Of a stretch of DNA of 54,314 nt, positions 40,026-47,815 are shown one piece after another. How positions within the stretch are numbered: the stretch's first letter is position 1; each line of letters opens with the position of its first letter. The DNA lies in IMG/VR virus record IMGVR_UViG_3300002145_000153, positions 1 to 54,314 of that record; one strand, given 5' to 3'. Origin of the DNA: a virus. The translations under genes and the position numbers were made by a program. The notes beneath the pieces are model-generated. The model had not been told where the DNA came from, searched no databases, and saw only the letters and a list, made by a program, of their open reading frames with translations.

Positions 40026-40439
40026 ATGGATTGGTTATACAATGGGCAAATTTTCACGAACCCTACTTCAGAAGATGTGGGGTTTGTTTATCTTATAACC
40101 TGCATACCTACTGGTAAAAAGTATATAGGTAAGAAACTGTTTTGGAGTTCTAAAACAAGACAGATCAAAGGTAAAAAGAAACGTTTCAAGGTAGAATCTG
40201 ATTGGCAAAAGTATTGGTCATCCTCTGATGAACTAAAAGCAGATGTGCAAAGATTGGGTCCAGAAAACTTTCGCCGTACTATTCTTTACATATGCAAAAG
40301 CAAGGGAGAAGCAAACTATCTCGAAGCTCGGGAACAATTCGTGCAGGGCGTGCTGGAGTATCCTGATCTTTGGTATAATGGTTGGATCATTGTCAAAGTA
40401 TCCTCCTCACATATCAAACGTCTACAAGTAAAACTCTAA
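40026..40439 (+). CDS. GIY-YIG-like nuclease-fold phage protein, 137 aa
   Basis: ATG at 40026 follows AAAGGGGTAATT. GFVYLITCIPTGKKYIGKK (about residues 19-37) matches the GIY-YIG core with VYLI and YIGKK. The conserved downstream Arg and Glu are plausible in KGEANYLEARE. It lacks DNA-binding modules of homing endonucleases, so it may be a conserved phage nuclease rather than a mobile element. Confidence 0.75.
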   Translation: MDWLYNGQIFTNPTSEDVGFVYLITCIPTGKKYIGKKLFWSSKTRQIKGKKKRFKVESDWQKYWSSSDELKADVQRLGPENFRRTILYICKSKGEANYLEAREQFVQGVLEYPDLWYNGWIIVKVSSSHIKRLQVKL

Positions 40440-40474
40440 TAAAATCAATGAGTTAGCGACGCCTAAGAAAAAGC

Positions 40475-40502
40475 TTGACATCTGGATCAGTTCATGTAAA
40501 AT
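40475..40502 (+). promoter_or_regulatory. Early promoter, 16-bp-spacer family
   Basis: TTGACA 40475-40480, TAAAAT 40497-40502, 16-nt spacer; half an AATCAATG repeat lies just upstream. Confidence 0.8.
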
Positions 40503-40536
40503 GTAGTCATATTGTTGATAACAAGGATTTGTTGAC

Positions 40537-40704
40537 ATGGACTACTTCCCGCATTTCATGTGTGCAGAAGGTTCTTATATTTTGTGGCAGAAGGGGCACT
40601 ATCATTATGAAATCACTAAGCGGGCTCAGCCATTTGAACATGTGAAAACTATCATGAATTCTTGCTCAGAAGCAGTAAAAATCTTTAAAAATTTTAAGGG
40701 TTAG
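40537..40704 (+). CDS. Hypothetical early protein, 55 aa
   Basis: The ATG lies 35 nt after an early -10 box; AAGGATTTG upstream is the ribosome-binding site. The product (MDYFPHFMCAEGSYILWQKG) is a small alpha/beta protein with no known motif. It is followed 3 nt later by the next gene. Confidence 0.6.
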   Translation: MDYFPHFMCAEGSYILWQKGHYHYEITKRAQPFEHVKTIMNSCSEAVKIFKNFKG

Positions 40705-40707
40705 ATT

Positions 40708-40929
40708 ATGAATAGAATCAAAGAGATAGTTGATGAGATTGAAGATATGTTGTATGATGGTTATACTGTCAATGAAGTTGCAAACAAATTGATAGTACCC
40801 CTTGATTGGGCACAAGAAGTCGAAACATTTTTGTTTCAGAAAGCAAACGAAGAATCCTTTGTAACTCAAGGAGTTACTGATGGTGAAAATCTTTCTATTA
40901 TCGAGGAGTTTAGTGATGATCTTTATTGA
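40708..40929 (+). CDS. Hypothetical protein, 73 aa
   Basis: The product is acidic and helical; YTVNEVANKLIVPLDWAQEV could be a small helix-turn-helix. It overlaps the next start. Confidence 0.62.
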   Translation: MNRIKEIVDEIEDMLYDGYTVNEVANKLIVPLDWAQEVETFLFQKANEESFVTQGVTDGENLSIIEEFSDDLY

Positions 40930-41194
40930 TAGTGTTATGACTGACGCATCTAAAAAATGGTTGCGAGATACTCTGCATAATCAAGAGGTTATCGTAACTT
41001 TCAAAAAGAAAGATGGCACTATTCGAGACATGCGGTGTACTCTAAGTGAAAAACTCATACAACCATATGAGCGAAAAGAGAATTCTACACCCAAGCGTCA
41101 GGCTGACGACGTTCTACCAGTTTTTGATCTAGACAAAAATGAATGGCGCAGCTTTCGCCTTGATTCTGTTAAGAAAGTTGAGATATCAACCTAG
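40916..41194 (+). CDS. WYL_2/SH3-like phage protein, 92 aa
   Basis: ATG at 40916 follows CGAGGAGTTTAGTG. VTFKKKDGTIRDMRCTLS and FDLDKNEWRSFRLDSVKKVE are the two strands-turn blocks of a small SH3-like barrel often found in phage and bacterial regulators. It probably binds nucleic acid. Confidence 0.8.
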   Translation: MIFIDSVMTDASKKWLRDTLHNQEVIVTFKKKDGTIRDMRCTLSEKLIQPYERKENSTPKRQADDVLPVFDLDKNEWRSFRLDSVKKVEIST

Positions 41195-41236
41195 AAGTAC
41201 TGTAGAATCAATGATTTAGCGATGCATTAAAAATGC

Positions 41237-41264
41237 TTGACATTTGGTTCAGTCCCTGTATAAT
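41237..41264 (+). promoter_or_regulatory. Early promoter, 16-bp-spacer family
   Basis: TTGACA 41237-41242, TATAAT 41259-41264, 16-nt spacer. A half AATCAATG repeat precedes it. Confidence 0.9.
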
Positions 41265-41291
41265 ACCAGCATATTGTTTCGGATGAGGAAT

Positions 41292-42356
41292 ATGGCAAAG
41301 AAAGCGATTGTTGTGAATATGGGGTCTGAACCCGATGCTAAGTTGATTGTTGCAACGAATGATGACTATAGAATTCGTCTTGCTTCGACATTCAATTGGT
41401 ACAATCTAGAAAAAGAGCGTAAAGATGCTCGAAAGTACCTTACTGATTTTGCAAACCAGCAAGGTGTCGATATCTCGTCAGCGTCTGATTCTGACATTAT
41501 TCCTACCTATGGATGGGTTGCGCGGATTGTGATGCGCGGAGCGGTCATATCTGAAAATGACATGAAAAAGCTTACCAATCATGTGCAAAAAATTGCTGGT
41601 CGCAATCAAAAAGTAACTGTCACATCTGAGCAAACTAATCGCTTTTCCATACAAGAAGCAATTAACAATAAAGTGCAGGAATATCTAGGTGAACTAGAGG
41701 GTGTTCTTGACGAGTTGTTTCTGGGTAAACTTAAAGAGTTTGATCTTGCAAAAAACATGCAAGAGAAGCAGTTGCCCAAGCAAGCGGTGCCCATCGTCGA
41801 GTCATGGGTTAAGATGAAGATCAAGGAATTTGTAGAGGTTTACGAAAATAAAGAAGTTGCTGAGACTTATATTCGTAGTCGCAAAGAGATAGCGGCTCTG
41901 CTGAAAGCTCTCGGTACCTTTATTCCCTCATTGAGTAAATTCTCTGAGATCAAGAAGGCGAATCGTAAGCCGCGCAAGCGCAAGGCAAAACCTGCTGCTC
42001 AGCAGATTAAAAGCATGAAGTACAAGAAGTCAGATGATGAATTGAAAATTAGTTCTGTCATTGCAACTGATATTGTCGGTGCAGCTCAAGTATGGGTGTA
42101 CAATACAAAGACGCGAAAGCTAGCAGTATACAAAACTGAAAGTGCAGCTGGCATTCAGGTTAAAGGTAGTACTCTGCAAAATTATGAACCAGAACTTTCT
42201 TCTCAAAAAACTCTACGCAAACCCGAAACACAGTTAACGGATCTTGTCAACGCTGGCAAGGTTCAATTGAGAAAATTTATGGATAATATTAAGGCGAAAG
42301 CTCAACCAGTACGCGGTAGAATGAATGCCGATACACTAATCGTGAGGGTAGTATGA
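41292..42356 (+). CDS. Conserved phage protein with basic hinge, 354 aa
   Basis: ATG at 41292 follows GATGAGGAAT. The N-terminal 200 residues are helical. A basic linker (NRKPRKRKAKPAAQQIKSM, about residues 225-243) leads to a beta-rich domain (VWVYNTKTRKLAVYKTESAA). It overlaps the RNase H start, so it may act in replication and bind DNA through the linker. Family function unknown to me. Confidence 0.75.
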   Translation: MAKKAIVVNMGSEPDAKLIVATNDDYRIRLASTFNWYNLEKERKDARKYLTDFANQQGVDISSASDSDIIPTYGWVARIVMRGAVISENDMKKLTNHVQKIAGRNQKVTVTSEQTNRFSIQEAINNKVQEYLGELEGVLDELFLGKLKEFDLAKNMQEKQLPKQAVPIVESWVKMKIKEFVEVYENKEVAETYIRSRKEIAALLKALGTFIPSLSKFSEIKKANRKPRKRKAKPAAQQIKSMKYKKSDDELKISSVIATDIVGAAQVWVYNTKTRKLAVYKTESAAGIQVKGSTLQNYEPELSSQKTLRKPETQLTDLVNAGKVQLRKFMDNIKAKAQPVRGRMNADTLIVRVV

Positions 42357-43228
42357 TAGTTGTAGATTATAGCCAGACTGCAATCTCTAATCTAATGGCA
42401 GAGATTGGTGGAAAAAAGAATATAGATATTAACGTGCCACTATTGCGGCATATGATTATTAATTCAATCAGAGGGTATAAACAGAAATTTGGCTCGAATT
42501 TTGGTAATATTGTTCTTGCTTGTGATAATAAAAATTACTGGCGTAAATCAGTCTTCCCCTATTACAAAGCACACAGAAAGCGCGACAGAGATAACTCAGG
42601 TCTTGACTGGAAAACAATCTTCGAGGCGCTGAATCTCATTCGTGAGGAGATCAGTCAGTTCTTTCCATACAGTGTACTCAATGTCGATGGTGCGGAGGCA
42701 GATGATATCATCGCCGTTCTTGCTGAATGGTCACAGACAAACGATCAAAAAGTAACTGTGTTTGACTCTGAACCTAAACCAATGCTGATCATTTCTGGTG
42801 ATCATGACTTCTATCAGTTGCAAAAGTATTCTAATGTGCAACAGTACAGTCCGATTCAGAAAAAGATGTTAAAGATTAATAAATCCCCAAAAGAATATGT
42901 CTTTGAACATATCATCAAGGGTGATACTGGTGATGGGGTTCCGAATGTGCTCTCAGCAGATGATTCTATTTTTGCTGGTGAACGTCAAAAGCCTATTACA
43001 GCAAAACGTCTGGCAGAGTGGAGAAAGAAACTACCTGAAGATGATACCTTTCAGCGAAACTTTCAACGTAACAAAGTGATGGTTGATCTGACAATGATTC
43101 CTACTGAGATCAAGAACAACATCATAAATACTTTTATTTCACAACCACAAAAAGACAGAAGCAATCTTATCAACTATTTCATGGCAAATAAGATGAAGCA
43201 GATGTTAGAATGTGTGCAGGAGTTCTGA
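42353..43228 (+). CDS. rnh: RNase H / 5'-3' exonuclease (T4 Rnh-like)
   Basis: A FEN-1 family nuclease of 291 aa (T4 Rnh 305). The acidic metal site is made by IVVDYSQ, DGAEADDIIAVL, SGDHDFYQL and KGDTGDGVPNV. It removes RNA primers from Okazaki fragments before ligation. It overlaps the preceding gene by 4 nt. Confidence 0.95.
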   Translation: MIVVDYSQTAISNLMAEIGGKKNIDINVPLLRHMIINSIRGYKQKFGSNFGNIVLACDNKNYWRKSVFPYYKAHRKRDRDNSGLDWKTIFEALNLIREEISQFFPYSVLNVDGAEADDIIAVLAEWSQTNDQKVTVFDSEPKPMLIISGDHDFYQLQKYSNVQQYSPIQKKMLKINKSPKEYVFEHIIKGDTGDGVPNVLSADDSIFAGERQKPITAKRLAEWRKKLPEDDTFQRNFQRNKVMVDLTMIPTEIKNNIINTFISQPQKDRSNLINYFMANKMKQMLECVQEF

Positions 43229-43229
43229 T

Positions 43230-43757
43230 ATGAGATTACTATTACCCGAAATTTTTGACCGAGTTGAAAAGGCTGCAACAGTAGAGGAACGTAAAAAAAT
43301 TCTTCTACAAAATAACAATCCCGTACTACAAGATGTATTAAGATTTAACTTTCATCCTCAAGCTAAGGCAAATCTACCAGAAGGCGCCCCGCCATATAAA
43401 CGAGAGCAGGATATTCCTCTGGGGTATAGTGCAAGTAATCTATATAAAGAGGCACGAAAGTTCTACATTTGGTATCAACCAATAAATCTAAACAAGATTA
43501 AATTAGAGGCTCTTTTTATTCAATTGTTGGAATGTATTCATTGGCAAGAGGCAGATATTGTCATTGCAATGAAGGACAAAAAGTTATCCACAATTTACAA
43601 AAATGTTACCGAAGATTTGATTCGTGAAGTATATCCCCAAATGTTGCCACCACGTGATCAAATGCCAGTTCAGGAGGCCTCCGTTACGGAGGAGCCTAAA
43701 AGAAAACGTGGTCGCCCAGCTAAAGCGAAAACTGAAACTGTTACTGAACAAGTATAA
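43230..43757 (+). CDS. AT-hook-containing phage protein, 175 aa
   Basis: ATG at 43230 sits 1 nt after the rnh stop. The N-terminal part (VEERKKILLQNNNPVLQDVL) resembles the N-terminal domain of the DNA ligase encoded at 45691. The C-terminus carries KRKRGRPAKAK, a classical AT-hook for the DNA minor groove. Its place between rnh and dsbA suggests a DNA metabolism role. Confidence 0.78.
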   Translation: MRLLLPEIFDRVEKAATVEERKKILLQNNNPVLQDVLRFNFHPQAKANLPEGAPPYKREQDIPLGYSASNLYKEARKFYIWYQPINLNKIKLEALFIQLLECIHWQEADIVIAMKDKKLSTIYKNVTEDLIREVYPQMLPPRDQMPVQEASVTEEPKRKRGRPAKAKTETVTEQV

Positions 43758-43776
43758 TTGAGGAAGGAATTATATT

Positions 43777-44049
43777 ATGAGCAAAGTTCTATCCAATCCA
43801 GCCGACAAGAAAGCCATTCGAGATGCACTACGTGAGATCTCGGGAGCATTGACTCGAATCGAAAGTGAACGCACTTTAATTAGTGAAGCAATCAAGAACG
43901 TGGCTGAGAAGTATGAAATTCCTAAGAAGACTTTTCGGCGCATGGCTAAGGTGTATCACAAGCAAAACTTCAATGAGGAACAGGAAACCCACCAAGAGTT
44001 TGAACTTCTCTATGAGACAGTTATGACTACTGGTGCACCAGATGCTTAA
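43777..44049 (+). CDS. dsbA: Double-stranded DNA-binding protein (DsbA-like)
   Basis: A 90-aa helical protein. The C-terminal part FRRMAKVYHKQNFNEEQET and EFELLYETV resembles T4 DsbA, which binds late promoters. It follows rnh as in T4. A TATAAATA late promoter elsewhere (24181) is consistent with this function. Confidence 0.85.
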   Translation: MSKVLSNPADKKAIRDALREISGALTRIESERTLISEAIKNVAEKYEIPKKTFRRMAKVYHKQNFNEEQETHQEFELLYETVMTTGAPDA

Positions 44050-44230
44050 TACAACTATCTTTATTGTCGAAGCCATGCTGATAGATTCTCTCAATCGAGT
44101 AAAAAAGTCCCGAATCATCGGAGTCTGGCGCGCACTTGAGGATGTTCCTGTGGATAAGATTCGTCGCGCAAATGAGATCGCTCATCCAGACAAAAAAGTA
44201 ATGGTGAAAATTCATCCATACACGCAATGA
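44042..44230 (+). CDS. Hypothetical protein, 62 aa
   Basis: ATG at 44042 overlaps the dsbA end; GGTG upstream may serve as ribosome-binding site. The product is a small mixed protein (IFIVEAMLIDSLNRVKKSRI) with no known motif. Confidence 0.58.
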   Translation: MLNTTIFIVEAMLIDSLNRVKKSRIIGVWRALEDVPVDKIRRANEIAHPDKKVMVKIHPYTQ

Positions 44231-44237
44231 TCGTAAT

Positions 44238-44337
44238 CTATTGATTTTAAAGGACTTTTTCAGAACTAAAAAGTACTGGTAAATCAATGAGTTATAGAAA
44301 TTTGGGCGCCACAGAGCGGTTCTGGGGTCGCTGCTGT
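44238..44337. repeat. Intergenic palindromic repeat, copy 2
   Basis: Arms CTATTGATTTT (44238) and AAATCAATGAGTTATAG (44281-44297), then a GC module GGGCGCCACAGAGCGG. The palindromic half resembles the reverse complement of copy 1. It precedes the early promoter at 44372. No gene is seen in 44231-44429. Confidence 0.82.
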
Positions 44338-44371
44338 GCACTAGGCCACTGAAAAATTTTGCCTAAAAGGC

Positions 44372-44399
44372 TTGACATTTAGTTCAGTCCCTGTATAAT
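44372..44399 (+). promoter_or_regulatory. Early promoter, 16-bp-spacer family
   Basis: TTGACA 44372-44377, TATAAT 44394-44399, 16-nt spacer. Confidence 0.92.
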
Positions 44400-44429
44400 G
44401 TGGTTATACATTGAACAACGAGAGCAACA

Positions 44430-44630
44430 GTGAAGACCAAGTATACTATGTACATCTACAAGACGGACCGTCGTACCAAGAGCGGAGAGCGGTTAGTGAG
44501 TACCACTGTGTGGGCAGATCGAGACGATGCATGCATGCAACGAGAAGTAAACGAGCTCTATGGTAACCTGTATCCTCGTAAGCTCTTCCGCATTGAGTTT
44601 GTGGCTACTAGCCCATTGATTTGCCAGTAG
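44430..44630 (+). CDS. Hypothetical early protein, 66 aa
   Basis: GTG start after GAGAGCAACA; an ATG six codons on is possible. The product (YIYKTDRRTKSGERLVSTTV) is basic and mixed alpha/beta. Its last residues SPLICQ and stop are encoded by an ATTGATT arm of the intergenic repeat. Confidence 0.62.
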   Translation: MKTKYTMYIYKTDRRTKSGERLVSTTVWADRDDACMQREVNELYGNLYPRKLFRIEFVATSPLICQ

Positions 44631-44650
44631 TTTTTTTCGGTAAAAAAGGC

Positions 44651-44678
44651 TTGACATTTAGTTCAGTCCCTGTATAAT
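44651..44678 (+). promoter_or_regulatory. Early promoter, 16-bp-spacer family
   Basis: TTGACA 44651-44656, TATAAT 44673-44678. From -35 to -10 it is identical to the promoter at 44372. Confidence 0.92.
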
Positions 44679-44711
44679 ACCAGCATAAGTTGACGACACA
44701 AGGAGATCGGA

Positions 44712-45119
44712 ATGGCTTACGTTAGTAAAGAACTGAAGGCAAGATTGGCTCCTCAAATTAAGGCAATTTGCAAGAAATACGGTGTCAAGGCTTCTCTGGC
44801 AGTGCGGCATCACAGTACTCTGGTGCTCAACGTCAAGAGCGGAACACTTGATTTCTTTGAGGAATTTGCAAGGGGTGAAGATGCTCGGAAATTCGGAATT
44901 TCCGAGCATGCTCGGAAATTCGGTATTCAAGTCAACCCCTATCACTATGAGAAACATTTCACTGGTAACTCATTGAAATTTCTCACAGAAGTGTTTACTG
45001 CAATGAATGACGGTAATCATGACCGTAGTGATATTCAGACCGACTACTTTGATGTTGGCTGGTACTCCGATGTTAACATCGGCAAGTGGGACAAACCTTA
45101 CGCATTGATTTCTAAGTAG
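44712..45119 (+). CDS. Conserved small protein with a palindromic insertion, 135 aa
   Basis: KAICKKYGVKASLAVRHHST and RSDIQTDYFDVGWYSDVNIG match a small family common in phages and bacteria, function unknown to me. Between residues 57 and 71 the segment DARKFGISEHARKFG is an in-frame insertion made by a DNA palindrome plus a third half copy (44881-44923). The last residues YALISK come from a repeat arm. Confidence 0.8.
   Translation: MAYVSKELKARLAPQIKAICKKYGVKASLAVRHHSTLVLNVKSGTLDFFEEFARGEDARKFGISEHARKFGIQVNPYHYEKHFTGNSLKFLTEVFTAMNDGNHDRSDIQTDYFDVGWYSDVNIGKWDKPYALISK
44881..44923. repeat. Palindrome plus direct repeat inside a coding region
   Basis: ATGCTCGGAAATTC (44881-44894) and GAATTTCCGAGCAT (44896-44909) are perfect inverted repeats around one base. 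GCTCGGAAATTCGG (44910-44923) is a third copy in direct orientation. The whole block keeps the reading frame. Confidence 0.9.
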
Positions 45120-45138
45120 TTTTTTCGGTAAAAAAGGC

Positions 45139-45166
45139 TTGACATTTAGTTCAGATCTTGTATAAT
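45139..45166 (+). promoter_or_regulatory. Early promoter, 16-bp-spacer family
   Basis: TTGACA 45139-45144, TATAAT 45161-45166, 16-nt spacer. Confidence 0.92.
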
Positions 45167-45196
45167 GTGGTTATACATTGAACGGAGCAGGCAAAA

Positions 45197-45310
45197 ATGC
45201 GATACACCCTCGTTACTGCAAGTGGTAAAGTGATGCAATTTTTCATTCGCGAACTTGCTGAAATGTATCAGATTTTTGAGGGTGGTACTGTAGTCGAAGA
45301 AAAGGCTTGA
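45197..45310 (+). CDS. Small early protein, 37 aa
   Basis: ATG after CGGAGCAGGCAAAA, 30 nt behind an early -10. The product starts MRYTLVTASGKVMQFFIREL, and its beta-hairpin then helix recalls tiny phage proteins of this kind. Its stop TGA is inside the -35 box TTGACA of the next promoter. Confidence 0.62.
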   Translation: MRYTLVTASGKVMQFFIRELAEMYQIFEGGTVVEEKA

Positions 45311-45334
45311 CATTTAGTTCAGATCTTGTATAAT
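45307..45334 (+). promoter_or_regulatory. Early promoter, 16-bp-spacer family
   Basis: TTGACA 45307-45312, TATAAT 45329-45334, 16-nt spacer; it overlaps the stop of the 37-aa gene. Confidence 0.92.
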
Positions 45335-45363
45335 ACTTAAACATTGACGACATAGGATTAGAG

Positions 45364-45552
45364 ATGAAAAAAGAACTTCTGAAGTTGGTCAAAGCTGCGA
45401 AGGCTCCGAAAGAAATGCTTAAGGAGGAATGGTTTAAGGAATTCTGCGAGAACTTTGCTAGCGTAATTCTGACTGAGGCAGAAGCTGAGTGTGAGAAAGA
45501 ATACCAAGTCGCTCTTGCGCAAAAAGAAGTAAAAAACTACGCAATCAACTAG
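45364..45552 (+). CDS. Hypothetical helical protein, 62 aa
   Basis: ATG after AGGATTAGAG behind an early promoter. The product is fully helical, rich in Lys and Glu (FKEFCENFASVILTEAEAEC). No family recognised. Confidence 0.65.
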   Translation: MKKELLKLVKAAKAPKEMLKEEWFKEFCENFASVILTEAEAECEKEYQVALAQKEVKNYAIN

Positions 45553-45560
45553 AGAATGAA

Positions 45561-45704
45561 ATGGCTAAGACCTTCAAACTGCGTGATCCTTATGCCCGCG
45601 AACTATTGACGAGCGGCAAATACAGACAACGAGTAGTGTCTCTGAAGAAAGTTTACAAGCGTAAGTATCGTACTCAAAAGGAAGCTCTGAATGAACTGCA
45701 ATGA
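45561..45704 (+). CDS. Small basic protein, 47 aa
   Basis: MAKTFKLRDPYARELL and KKVYKRKYRTQKEALNELQ match a tiny basic protein I recall from phages and bacteria. ATG at 45561 is preceded by GAGAATGAA. It overlaps the ligase start by 14 nt. Confidence 0.7.
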   Translation: MAKTFKLRDPYARELLTSGKYRQRVVSLKKVYKRKYRTQKEALNELQ

Positions 45705-46998
45705 TATTCTGGAAGCACTTGCTGCAACCTCCTCTCGTCTAGAGAAGGAAGCAATTCTGCGGAAGAATAATGATAATGCTGATCTAAAACAAGTGTTTTT
45801 CCTTGCTCTCAATCCGATGGTTAACTTCTACATTCGGAAGATACCAGAGTATACATCTCGTCCTGCTGCAGCTCGACCAATGACATTGAGCTGGGCTCTG
45901 TCAGAGCTGAATCGATTTTCTAGTCGTGAGATGACGGGTAATGCTGCCATCTCACATCTGCAAGTTGTACTTAGTTCATTAAAGGAGTGTGATGCTAGTG
46001 TCATTGAAAAAGTCATTAAGCGAGATCTGCGCTGCGGAGTATCAGAGGCAACAGCGAACAAGATTTGGAAGAATCTCGTCCCAGAATACCCCGTTATGCT
46101 GGCTTCCAGCTTCGACCAGAAAGCAGTTGACAAAATCAAATTCCCCGCCGTTGTCCAACACAAGTTGGATGGTATGCGCTTTAACGCAATCGTCAAAGAC
46201 GGTAAAGTAGAGTTTCGTTCGCGGAATGGTAAAGCAATTGATCTTCTTGGTGAGCTAGAAGAAGATTTTCTGCAATTGTTTCAGTTGCAACCAGGCAAGG
46301 GTATGGTGTATGATGGTGAACTGCTGGTGAAATCTGCAGCGGGGATTCTTGATCGCAAAACTGGCAATGGTATTCTAAATAAAGCGGTGAAGGGTACTAT
46401 CACCAAGAAGGAAGCTATTCTTGTTTGTGCGACACTCTGGGACATTATTCCTCAAGAAGATTTTGAGAAGGAAAAATGCTCTCTGACGTATAAGCAGCGA
46501 TTCTATGAGGGTCTTAAGGATGCTAAGTTCACACCTCGAGTCGGAATAGTTACTTCGCACGAGGTTAAGTCTCTGTCAGAAGCAAAAGATATCTTTCTCT
46601 CTTATCTAGAGTTAGGAGAAGAGGGTATCATTCTTAAGGATCTAAATGCACCATGGGAAGCGAAACGTGCAAAGCATCAAGTGAAATTTAAGGGTGAACT
46701 AGAGTGCGATCTAAAGTGCGTAGAGTGGGAAAAGGGTACTGGCAAGAACGCTAATCGCCTAGGTAATCTGATTCTTGAGTCAGCGGACGGTAAGATTTGC
46801 GTCTCCGTTGGCACGGGTTTCACCGATGCAGATCGAGATTCGATTAAACGCAAGGATGTAGTCGGTAAGATTATAGCAATCAAGTACAATGCTCGAATTC
46901 AGGATAAAAATGGTGGACCAGAGTCTCTGTTTCTTCCAGTGTTTTTAGAGATTCGGGAGGATAAAACAGAGGCTGATTCTGCAAAGGATATTAAATAA
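45691..46998 (+). CDS. 30: ATP-dependent DNA ligase (gp30-like)
   Basis: The adenylated lysine lies in HKLDGMR (K158), motif III is in GMVYDGELLV, motif IV EEGIILKD and motif V QVKFKGE. Length 435 aa against 487 for T4 gp30. The N-terminal 55 residues are shared with the AT-hook protein at 43230. It seals Okazaki fragments and repair nicks. Confidence 0.95.
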   Translation: MNCNDILEALAATSSRLEKEAILRKNNDNADLKQVFFLALNPMVNFYIRKIPEYTSRPAAARPMTLSWALSELNRFSSREMTGNAAISHLQVVLSSLKECDASVIEKVIKRDLRCGVSEATANKIWKNLVPEYPVMLASSFDQKAVDKIKFPAVVQHKLDGMRFNAIVKDGKVEFRSRNGKAIDLLGELEEDFLQLFQLQPGKGMVYDGELLVKSAAGILDRKTGNGILNKAVKGTITKKEAILVCATLWDIIPQEDFEKEKCSLTYKQRFYEGLKDAKFTPRVGIVTSHEVKSLSEAKDIFLSYLELGEEGIILKDLNAPWEAKRAKHQVKFKGELECDLKCVEWEKGTGKNANRLGNLILESADGKICVSVGTGFTDADRDSIKRKDVVGKIIAIKYNARIQDKNGGPESLFLPVFLEIREDKTEADSAKDIK

Positions 46999-47231
46999 TG
47001 GCCAGATGGAAGTATGTAGAAGTAGAAGTTGATCTGAATGAGTTTGATACTGATGATCTGATTGAGGAAATTGAGTCGCGTGGTTATGTTGTTTTAGGTG
47101 AAACTGAACTATCACCAGACGATGACGATGACCTTGAGCTGCGCAAAATTTACGATACCAAAAAAATCGGTGGCAATGTTGATCAACTACTTGCTGATTA
47201 TCTGTACAGAAAATTAGGTGTGATTCTTTAA
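46998..47231 (+). CDS. Acidic hypothetical protein, 77 aa
   Basis: It starts on the last base of the ligase gene (TAATG). DLNEFDTDDLIEEIESRGYVVL is a motif I recall in several phage proteins; the middle is an Asp run. Function unknown. Confidence 0.7.
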   Translation: MARWKYVEVEVDLNEFDTDDLIEEIESRGYVVLGETELSPDDDDDLELRKIYDTKKIGGNVDQLLADYLYRKLGVIL

Positions 47232-47237
47232 GGATAG

Positions 47238-47432
47238 ATGATGAAATCTGCACTAGACCAGATTGAAGATATGAAGTGGTACATTACTGATCCTCGCATG
47301 GATGGATTTTCTACATGGGGTAAAAAGCAGAAGTTATATCAAATCATGTGGGCCGCTCAGGACGCTCTCCAACGTTGTTCGACATTTCATGGTGAGGAAC
47401 AATGGGTCGAGGAAAATAAGCCGAAGCAGTAA
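47238..47432 (+). CDS. Hypothetical protein, 64 aa
   Basis: AAGGATAG precedes ATGATG. It contains YITDPRMDGFSTWGKKQKLYQI, aromatic and amphipathic. Its stop overlaps the start of the palindromic repeat region. Confidence 0.62.
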   Translation: MMKSALDQIEDMKWYITDPRMDGFSTWGKKQKLYQIMWAAQDALQRCSTFHGEEQWVEENKPKQ

Positions 47433-47660
47433 CCCATTGATTCTTAAGTAATTTTTTCTACTATAAAATCAATGAGTTACAGACAGTGGTTGTGGTGATG
47501 AGTAGTGCACTGTCGTCCACAGAACCGCTCTGTGGCGCCCGAATTTTTGTAACCCATTGATTCTAAAGCGTTTTTGTGGAAGCATGTGGAAGCAGAAACC
47601 ACTGAAAAATCAATAGGTTAGTAGAATCTAGGCGCCACAGAGCGGTTCTGGGGACGCTGG
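47429..47660. repeat. Intergenic palindromic repeats, copies 3 and 4 in opposite GC-module orientation
   Basis: Two palindromes with arms GTAACCCATTGATT (47429 and 47549) pair with AATCAATGAGTTAC (to 47480) and AATCAATAGGTTAG (to 47621). A GC module lies at 47514-47545 as CCACAGAACCGCTCTGTGG (a perfect hairpin) and again at 47631-47660 in inverted orientation. No gene is seen in 47433-47686. Confidence 0.85.
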
Positions 47661-47686
47661 TGACCTCCGATGCACTAAAACTGGGC

Positions 47687-47714
47687 TTGACATTGAGAAG
47701 CAGGCATGTATAAT
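47687..47714 (+). promoter_or_regulatory. Promoter upstream of the boxA transcript
   Basis: TTGACA 47687-47692, TATAAT 47709-47714, 16-nt spacer. It is the first of two tandem promoters. Confidence 0.88.
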
Positions 47715-47763
47715 ATGGTCTGTTCGATGCAGTAACGCAGCGCCAGAGCAGTAGAAAAAAAGC

Positions 47764-47791
47764 TTGACAGGCGCAGCGAGTAATGTATAAT
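47764..47791 (+). promoter_or_regulatory. GC-rich second promoter of the tandem pair
   Basis: TTGACA 47764-47769, TATAAT 47786-47791, 16-nt spacer, with a GC-rich spacer unlike the other early promoters. A GATG...AACGCAG sequence follows both promoters, so they are a duplication. Confidence 0.85.
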
Positions 47792-47815
47792 AGCAGCATC
47801 GATGTAACGCAGTAC

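Noticed and set aside
44231-47660. CRISPR array
   Set aside because: The repeats are palindromic, irregularly spaced, tied to promoters, and lack uniform spacers or cas genes.
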